DNA of 19,555 nt from assembly GCA_964401045.1 (NCBI GenBank), contig CAYNXB010000049.1, forward strand, positions 1-19,555, read 5' to 3'. The notes below the pieces were generated by a model, which saw only the letters and a list, made by a program, of their open reading frames with translations, had not been told where the DNA came from and did not search any database. The stretch is from CAYNXB01 sp964401045 (lineage in GTDB: Bacteria > Pseudomonadota > Alphaproteobacteria > Sphingomonadales > Sphingomonadaceae). Position 1 is the stretch's first letter; each line of letters begins with the position of its first letter. Below, in pieces: positions 14,024-19,555 of the stretch. The position numbers were made by a program, and so were the translations under genes.

Positions 14024-14320
14024 ATGAAATATGTGCGCATGATCGTGTGGATCCTGGTGCTGGTAGCGCTGGTGGCCTTCTCGGTCGCCAACTGGCAACC
14101 GGTCGAGGTCAAGATCTGGGACAGTCTGGTCCTCGAGACGAAGATTCCCGCGCTGGTTATTTTGGCCTTCCTGCTCGGGTTGGTGCCGATGTGGTTGATC
14201 CATCGCGGTGTGCGCTGGCGGCTGGAGCGGCGCATTTCCGGGCTCGAAAGCGCCCAACGCTACGCCATCGGCGCCTCTGCAGCCTCTCCCCCAACCAGCG
14301 AGCCCACCGTCAGTCCATGA
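14024..14320 (+). CDS. lapA: LapA family inner-membrane protein (DUF1049)
   Basis: A 98-residue membrane protein with two hydrophobic helices (about residues 5-22, RMIVWILVLVALVAFSVA, and 42-59, PALVILAFLLGLVPMWLI), separated by the NWQPVEVKIWDSLVLETKI loop. This is the LapA/DUF1049 pattern; the basic RGVRWRLERRISGLE segment that follows is cytosolic. In E. coli LapA works with LapB in controlling lipopolysaccharide assembly; whether that applies here is unknown, since lapB is not in the window. GGAG lies about 11 bases before the ATG. The stop overlaps the pyrF start as ATGA, so the two are probably translated together, an arrangement that recurs near pyrF in many alphaproteobacteria. Confidence 0.85.
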   Translation: MKYVRMIVWILVLVALVAFSVANWQPVEVKIWDSLVLETKIPALVILAFLLGLVPMWLIHRGVRWRLERRISGLESAQRYAIGASAASPPTSEPTVSP

Positions 14321-14991
14321 GCAATCCAGTCTATCTCGCCCTCGATGTTCCGCAGCTCGATCCGGCCAAGGCGCTGGTCGAGAAAGTCCGCGCGCACATC
14401 GGCGGGATCAAGCTGGGGCTCGAATTCTTCTGCGCGCACGGCCATCACGGGGTACATGAGATCGCCCACCTGGGCCTGCCGATCTTCCTCGACCTGAAGT
14501 TCCACGACATTCCGAACACCGTCGCCGGGGCGATGCAGGCGATCCACGTGATCGAGCCGGCCATCGTCACCGTCCACGCGAGTGGCGGGCAGGCAATGAT
14601 GGAAGATGCCAAGGCCGCGGCCGGCAACGGCACCAAGGTGGTCGCGGTCACGATGCTCACCAGCCTCGATGAGAGCGACCTCTCGGGCACCGGCGTACAG
14701 GGCCGGGCACACGAGCAGGTCATGCGCCTCGCAGAGCTGGCCGAGAAGGCCGGCCTCGACGGCGTGGTGTGCTCGGGCCACGAGGTTGCGGCGGTGCACG
14801 GGCAGTGGAAGGATGGCTTCTTCGTCGTCCCCGGCATCAGGCTTGCCGAGGGCGCCAGGGGCGATCAGAAGCGCGTCGTTACCCCGCGCGAAGCGCGCGA
14901 TCGGGGTGCCAGCGTGTTGGTGGTGGGACGCCCCATCAGCCGCGCCGATGATCCGGTGGCAGCCGCGCGCGCGATCGAGGCGACGCTCTAG
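14317..14991 (+). CDS. pyrF: orotidine-5'-phosphate decarboxylase
   Basis: Last step of UMP synthesis, decarboxylating OMP. It is a 224-residue TIM-barrel protein of the shorter PyrF type. D10 (LALDVPQ) and the catalytic array D59-L-K61-F-H-D64-I-P are present, as is the substrate-phosphate loop region (PGIRLAEGARGDQKRVVTP, with GRPIS near the end). Start ATG 14317 overlaps the lapA stop by four bases; no independent ribosome binding site is needed. TrpF starts 11 bases after the stop; a small palindrome (14982-14995) spans the pyrF stop codon. Confidence 0.96.
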   Translation: MSNPVYLALDVPQLDPAKALVEKVRAHIGGIKLGLEFFCAHGHHGVHEIAHLGLPIFLDLKFHDIPNTVAGAMQAIHVIEPAIVTVHASGGQAMMEDAKAAAGNGTKVVAVTMLTSLDESDLSGTGVQGRAHEQVMRLAELAEKAGLDGVVCSGHEVAAVHGQWKDGFFVVPGIRLAEGARGDQKRVVTPREARDRGASVLVVGRPISRADDPVAAARAIEATL

Positions 14992-15002
14992 CGTCACAAG
15001 TA

Positions 15003-15641
15003 ATGACCGCGCCGAAGATCAAGATTTGCGGGGTGACCACCCCCTCCGCGATCGACGCTGCACTCGCGGCGCGCGCCGATTACGTCGGGTTCAACTTCCA
15101 TCCGCCCTCGCCACGCTTCCTCACGCCGGGGGCGGCGGCAGTCCTGGCGGAACGCGTACAAGGCCGGGTCGTGACAGTGGGCGTGTTCGTCGATGCCGAT
15201 GACGCGACGATCGCCGGAGCGATCGCTTCGGGACGGCTCGACGCGATCCAGCTCCACGGCGGTGAAACGCCCGAGCGCGCGGCCCAGGTAAGGGCGCGCT
15301 TCGAGCTGCCCGTGTGGAAGGTGCTGCCGGTGGCGACGGCGGACGACGTCGCCAAGGCGCAGGCCTATAGCGAGGCGGCCGATTTCATCCTGTTCGATGC
15401 CAGGACGCCCAAGGGCGCCATGCCCGGCGGCATGGGGCTGACGTTCGACTGGTCGCTGCTCGCCGCTTATCGCGGGCCGCTGACGTGGGGCCTTGCCGGC
15501 GGGCTGACCCCGCTCAACGTCGCCGACGCCGTCCGGGAGACGGCCACCCCGATGGTGGACACCAGTTCGGGCGTCGAAACTGCGCCAGGGGTCAAGGACA
15601 TGGACTTGATCGCGGCCTTCTGCCAAGCGGCGCGCCCATGA
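15003..15641 (+). CDS. trpF: phosphoribosylanthranilate isomerase
   Basis: Third reaction of tryptophan synthesis: Amadori rearrangement of PRA to CdRP. It is a 212-residue single-domain TIM barrel with the general base C9 in KIKICGVT and the general acid D132 in ILFDARTPKG; the phosphate-binding end (WGLAGGLTPLNV, VDTSSGVETAPGVKD) is complete. The start is ATG 15003. There is no convincing ribosome binding site in the 11 bases after pyrF, so initiation may depend on coupling. No leader peptide or attenuator with Trp codons was found upstream. Its stop overlaps the trpB start (ATGA). Confidence 0.96.
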   Translation: MTAPKIKICGVTTPSAIDAALAARADYVGFNFHPPSPRFLTPGAAAVLAERVQGRVVTVGVFVDADDATIAGAIASGRLDAIQLHGGETPERAAQVRARFELPVWKVLPVATADDVAKAQAYSEAADFILFDARTPKGAMPGGMGLTFDWSLLAAYRGPLTWGLAGGLTPLNVADAVRETATPMVDTSSGVETAPGVKDMDLIAAFCQAARP

Positions 15642-16852
15642 ACGGTCAGCCAAACAGCTTTCGCAACCAGCCGGACGAGCGCGGTCATTTCGGTCAGTTC
15701 GGCGGCCGCTACGTCGCCGAGACTCTGATGCCGCTGATCCTCGATCTGGAGAAGGAGTACCGAGCGGCGAAGGAAGATCCGGCGTTCCAGGCGCAGTTCG
15801 ACGACCTGCTCGAACACTATGTCGGACGGCCGAGCCCGCTCTATTTCGCCGAGCGGCTGACCGAACATCTCGGCGGTGCGGAGATCTGGTTCAAGCGCGA
15901 GGAGCTGAACCACACCGGCGCGCACAAGATCAACAACTGTATCGGCCAGATCCTGCTCGCGATCCGCATGGGCAAGACGCGGATCATCGCCGAAACCGGC
16001 GCCGGCCAGCACGGCGTCGCCACCGCCACGGTCTGCGCGCGGTTCGGGCTGCCGTGCGTGATTTACATGGGTGAGACCGACGTCGCGCGCCAGCGGCCCA
16101 ACGTGTTCCGCATGAAGTTGCTCGGCGCCGAGGTCATTCCCGTGGTCAGCGGCGCGAAGACGCTCAAGGACGCAATGAACGAGGCGATGCGCGACTGGGT
16201 CGCGAACGTCCACGACACCTTCTACATCATCGGCACCGCCGCCGGCCCGCATCCCTATCCGGAACTGGTGCGTGATTTCCAGAGCGTGATCGGGCGTGAA
16301 GCGCGCGAGCAGATGCTCAAGCGCACCGGGGCGCTACCCGATGTTCTGGTCGCGGCGGTGGGCGGCGGATCGAACGCGATCGGCCTGTTCCACCCGTTCC
16401 TCGATGACCCCGAGGTCGAGATGATCGGCATCGAAGCGGCGGGCCACGGGATCGAGAGCGGCGAGCATGCCGCCAGCCTCACTGGCGGATTTCCCGGTAT
16501 CCTCCACGGCAACAAGACCTACCTGCTACAGGACGAGGACGGCCAGATCACCGAGGCGCACTCGATCAGCGCGGGCCTCGATTATCCGGGCATCGGCCCC
16601 GAGCATTCGTGGCTGCACGAGAGCGGCCGGGTGAAGTACCTGCCGATCACCGATGTGGAAGCGCTCGAGGCGTTCCAGCTTTGCTGCAAGCTCGAGGGCA
16701 TCATCCCGGCACTCGAGAGCGCCCATGCGCTCGCGGTGCTGCCGAAGATCGCCAGGGACTACCGCACGGACCAGCGCATACTGGTCAACGTCTCGGGCCG
16801 CGGCGACAAGGACATCTTCACGGTGGCCGAGGCGCTGGGAGCGGAGATGTGA
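15638..16852 (+). CDS. trpB: tryptophan synthase beta subunit
   Basis: PLP enzyme joining indole and serine to tryptophan in the alpha2beta2 complex. It has 404 residues. The Schiff-base lysine is K97 in HTGAHKINN; the PLP phosphate loop is G242-G-G-S-N (GGGSNAIGLF); the C-terminal VNVSGRGDKD is the family signature. The N-terminus NSFRNQPDERGHFGQFGGRYV is typical. Start ATG 15638 overlaps trpF by four bases, and its own stop TGA overlaps the trpA GTG, so the three trp genes look tightly coupled. Confidence 0.98.
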   Translation: MNGQPNSFRNQPDERGHFGQFGGRYVAETLMPLILDLEKEYRAAKEDPAFQAQFDDLLEHYVGRPSPLYFAERLTEHLGGAEIWFKREELNHTGAHKINNCIGQILLAIRMGKTRIIAETGAGQHGVATATVCARFGLPCVIYMGETDVARQRPNVFRMKLLGAEVIPVVSGAKTLKDAMNEAMRDWVANVHDTFYIIGTAAGPHPYPELVRDFQSVIGREAREQMLKRTGALPDVLVAAVGGGSNAIGLFHPFLDDPEVEMIGIEAAGHGIESGEHAASLTGGFPGILHGNKTYLLQDEDGQITEAHSISAGLDYPGIGPEHSWLHESGRVKYLPITDVEALEAFQLCCKLEGIIPALESAHALAVLPKIARDYRTDQRILVNVSGRGDKDIFTVAEALGAEM

Positions 16853-17643
16853 GCGAACGCCTGCGCGCGGCCTTCGCCAAGGGCCACCCCGCCCTCGTCT
16901 GTTTCATCACCGCGGGCGACGGCGATACCGCAGCCAATCTCGACGCGCTGGTCGAAGGCGGGGCCGACGTGATCGAGCTCGGCATGCCGTTCACCGATCC
17001 GATGGCGGACGGCCCGGCGATTCAGGCGGCGAACCTGCGTTCACTCGGCGCGGGCACTACCACCCGCGACGTGCTGCTGATCGCCAATGAGTTTCGGGAC
17101 CGCCACCCGGACGTGCCGCTGGTGCTGATGGGCTATGCCAATCCGATGATCCGCCGCGGCAGCGAATGGTTTGCCGGCGAGGCCGCTGGATGCGGCGTCG
17201 ACGGGGTGATCTGCGTCGATCTCGCACCGGAGGAGGATCCGGAGCTCGGCCCGGCGTTGCGCGCCGCGGGCGTCGCTTCGATCCGCCTCGCCACCCCGAC
17301 CACCGACGATGCGCGGCTGCCGGCGGTGCTCGAAGGCGCGGGCGGTTTCCTCTATTACGTCTCGGTCGCGGGCATCACCGGCAAGCAGCAGGCGGCGCTC
17401 GCGTCGATCGAGGACAACGTCGCCCGCCTCAAGCGCGCCACCGATTTGCCGGTCGCGGTCGGCTTCGGCGTGCGCACGCCCGAGCAGGCGAAGGCCATCG
17501 CCAGGGTTGCGGATGGCGTCGTGGTCGGATCGGCGCTCATCGATCTCGTCGCCGAGCACGGAGTCGACGCGCCCGACCACATCCGGCACCTCACGGAACA
17601 ACTTGCCTCCGCCGTCCATTCCGCGCGAAAGGACCCCGTATGA
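16849..17643 (+). CDS. trpA: tryptophan synthase alpha subunit
   Basis: Cleaves indole-3-glycerol phosphate and passes indole to TrpB. It has 264 residues. The catalytic acids are E43 and D54 in ELGMPFTDPMADGP, equivalent to E49 and D60 in E. coli; ITAGDGD near the N-terminus, YYVSVAGITG (loop 6) and VGFGVRTPEQ (phosphate site) are all present. The start is GTG 16849, read from the GTGA overlap with the trpB stop, with GGGAGCGGAG just upstream. The stop overlaps the accD ATG (ATGA). Confidence 0.97.
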   Translation: MSERLRAAFAKGHPALVCFITAGDGDTAANLDALVEGGADVIELGMPFTDPMADGPAIQAANLRSLGAGTTTRDVLLIANEFRDRHPDVPLVLMGYANPMIRRGSEWFAGEAAGCGVDGVICVDLAPEEDPELGPALRAAGVASIRLATPTTDDARLPAVLEGAGGFLYYVSVAGITGKQQAALASIEDNVARLKRATDLPVAVGFGVRTPEQAKAIARVADGVVVGSALIDLVAEHGVDAPDHIRHLTEQLASAVHSARKDPV

Positions 17644-18488
17644 GCTGGCTCTCCCGCGTCCGAAATCGCCTCCCGTTCCTGCCCAAGCGCGACACGCCCG
17701 AGAATCTGTGGGTCAAGTGCCCGGGCTGCAACGAGATGCTGTTCGCCAAGGAATACGAGGCGAACCTCTACGTCTGCCCGCGCTGCGGTCATCACGGGCG
17801 GATCGGCGCGGACGTGCGCCTCGGGCAACTGCTCGATCCCGGTTACGAGCTGCTCGACTTGCCGCGGGTTCGCGAGGACCCGCTCAAGTTCCGCGACACC
17901 AAGAAGTACACCGACCGCCTCAAGCAGGCCCGCGCCAAGAGCCCGCATGTGGACGCGTTCATCGTCGCCAGCGGCGCGATCGCGGGCCGCCCGGCCGTGG
18001 TCGGGGTGCAGGACTTTTCTTTCATGGGCGGCTCGATGGGAATGGCCGTCGGCAACGCCTTCTGCGCCGGGGCCGAGCGCGCACTGGCGCGTCGCTGCGC
18101 CTATGTCGTCGTCACCGCCGCGGGCGGGGCGCGGATGCAGGAAGGCATTCTCAGCCTGATGCAGATGCCCAAGGCGACCGTGATGACCCGCCGCCTCAAG
18201 GAAGCCGGTCTGCCCTATATCGTCGTGCTGACCGATCCCACCACGGGCGGCGTCACCGCGAGTTACGCGATGCTCGGCGACGTGCAGATCGCCGAGCCGG
18301 GCGCTCTGATCGGGTTTGCCGGCCAGCGGGTGATCCAGGAAACGATCCGCGAGCAGCTTCCACCCGGCTTCCAGCGTGCCGAATATCTCCACGCGCACGG
18401 AATGGTCGACATGGTGGTGAAGCGCGCCGATCTGCGCGCGACCGTCGCCAGCCTGCTCGACTATCTGAGCCCGGCGGAGGCCGCATGA
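17640..18488 (+). CDS. accD: acetyl-CoA carboxylase carboxyltransferase subunit beta
   Basis: Beta subunit of the carboxyltransferase that, with AccA, moves the carboxyl group from carboxybiotin to acetyl-CoA, the committed step of fatty acid synthesis. It has 282 residues. The N-terminal zinc ribbon has C27/C30 and C46/C49 (KCPGC ... VCPRCG). The crotonase-type core shows FSFMGGSMGMAVGN, AAGGARMQEG, TTGGVTASYAMLGD and GFAGQRVIQETI. ATG 17640 overlaps the trpA stop by four bases. The trpB-trpA-accD-folC order is common in alphaproteobacteria. At its 3' end, GGAGG at 18476-18480 followed by ATGA at the stop would serve a downstream start, discussed under 18485-18532. Confidence 0.97.
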   Translation: MSWLSRVRNRLPFLPKRDTPENLWVKCPGCNEMLFAKEYEANLYVCPRCGHHGRIGADVRLGQLLDPGYELLDLPRVREDPLKFRDTKKYTDRLKQARAKSPHVDAFIVASGAIAGRPAVVGVQDFSFMGGSMGMAVGNAFCAGAERALARRCAYVVVTAAGGARMQEGILSLMQMPKATVMTRRLKEAGLPYIVVLTDPTTGGVTASYAMLGDVQIAEPGALIGFAGQRVIQETIREQLPPGFQRAEYLHAHGMVDMVVKRADLRATVASLLDYLSPAEAA

Positions 18489-18528
18489 GCGCGATCTACC
18501 CCCTCCTCTTCAGAGGAGGGGCTTCGAG

Positions 18529-18532
<4 letters not shown>
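18485..18532 (+). CDS. possible 15-codon coupling frame (or relic folC start) between accD and folC
   Basis: The reading frame encodes MSAIYPLLFRGGASR. Its ATG overlaps the accD stop (ATGA 18485-18488) and its TGA overlaps the folC ATG (ATGA 18529-18532). GGAGG (18476-18480) sits 4 bases before its ATG. The middle of the frame is the palindrome 18500-18521. It may be a leader frame whose translation opens that hairpin and hands ribosomes to folC, or the remnant of an original folC start pushed out of frame by insertion of the palindrome. No function is claimed for the peptide. Confidence 0.4.
18500..18521. repeat. perfect palindrome containing the folC ribosome binding site
   Basis: CCCCTCCTCT (18500-18509), TC, AGAGGAGGGG (18512-18521): every base of the two 10-base arms pairs (9 bp with a TTCA loop is sterically realistic). 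The right arm carries GGAGG, 9 bases before the folC ATG, and the left arm masks it. The CTCCTC/GAGGAG core resembles the gap-edge palindrome at 1721-1737, which suggests a dispersed REP-like element. Confidence 0.7.

Positions 18533-19555
<1,023 letters not shown>

Noticed and set aside
14982..14995. Palindrome GACGCT-CT-AGCGTC over the pyrF stop codon
   Set aside because: Realistic stem is only 5 bp and there is no T-run; unlikely to terminate within an otherwise tight operon.
14992..15002. Search for a Trp leader peptide or attenuator before trpF
   Set aside because: Only 11 bases separate pyrF and trpF; no room and no Trp codon run.

Overview
The window is a GC-rich chromosomal segment of an alphaproteobacterium, most likely a sphingomonad (Sphingomonadales, Erythrobacter/Novosphingobium-like). 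This is judged from protein style, the split atpI-atpB-atpE-atpF'-atpF operon with two different b subunits, the lapA-pyrF-trpF-trpB-trpA-accD-folC order, and frequent 4-nt stop/start overlaps. There is no sign of prophage, plasmid, insertion sequence, CRISPR array, tRNA or rRNA. Almost everything is housekeeping or cell-envelope coding sequence. The window starts inside rpsA, ends inside folC, and carries a 100-N assembly gap at 1621-1720.

Layout. 1-1611 (+): 3' end of rpsA with a good intrinsic terminator, then gloB. 1621-1737: assembly gap whose right edge is a short palindrome. 1763-4939 (-): a small NAD(P)-binding oxidoreductase, then (transcribed right to left) atpI, atpB, atpE, atpF', atpF, the membrane-sector genes of the F1Fo ATP synthase. 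5133-6785 (+): a three-part protein with a cyclic-nucleotide-binding-like domain, a glutaredoxin-like domain and a thioredoxin-reductase-like flavoprotein domain. 6789-10669 (-): ydbH-ynbE-ydbL, an inner/outer-membrane bridge for phospholipid transport. 10746-12497 (+): radC, then a secreted alpha/beta hydrolase with an Asp nucleophile. 12649-13959 (+): purB. 14024-19555 (+): lapA, pyrF, trpF, trpB, trpA, accD and folC, mostly joined by 4-nt overlaps, which suggests a translationally coupled run.

How the genes fit together. The window mixes energy conversion (Fo sector), envelope lipid homeostasis (YdbH/YnbE/YdbL, LapA), nucleotide and amino-acid synthesis (purB, pyrF, trpFBA), fatty acid initiation (accD) and folate (folC). 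I found no wholly new multi-gene system. The most interesting signals are small regulatory or evolutionary structures between genes. (1) A 15-codon reading frame between accD and folC is stitched to both by ATGA overlaps and is built around a perfect palindrome that also supplies and masks the folC ribosome binding site. (2) atpE is bracketed by an AT-rich leader and a 9-bp GC-rich hairpin, a plausible device for over-producing subunit c. (3) Two other genes, the three-domain flavoprotein and purB, have CGGAG ribosome binding sites paired with an upstream CTCCG. (4) Unusual residues occur at normally conserved positions in AtpB, FolC and the flavoprotein.
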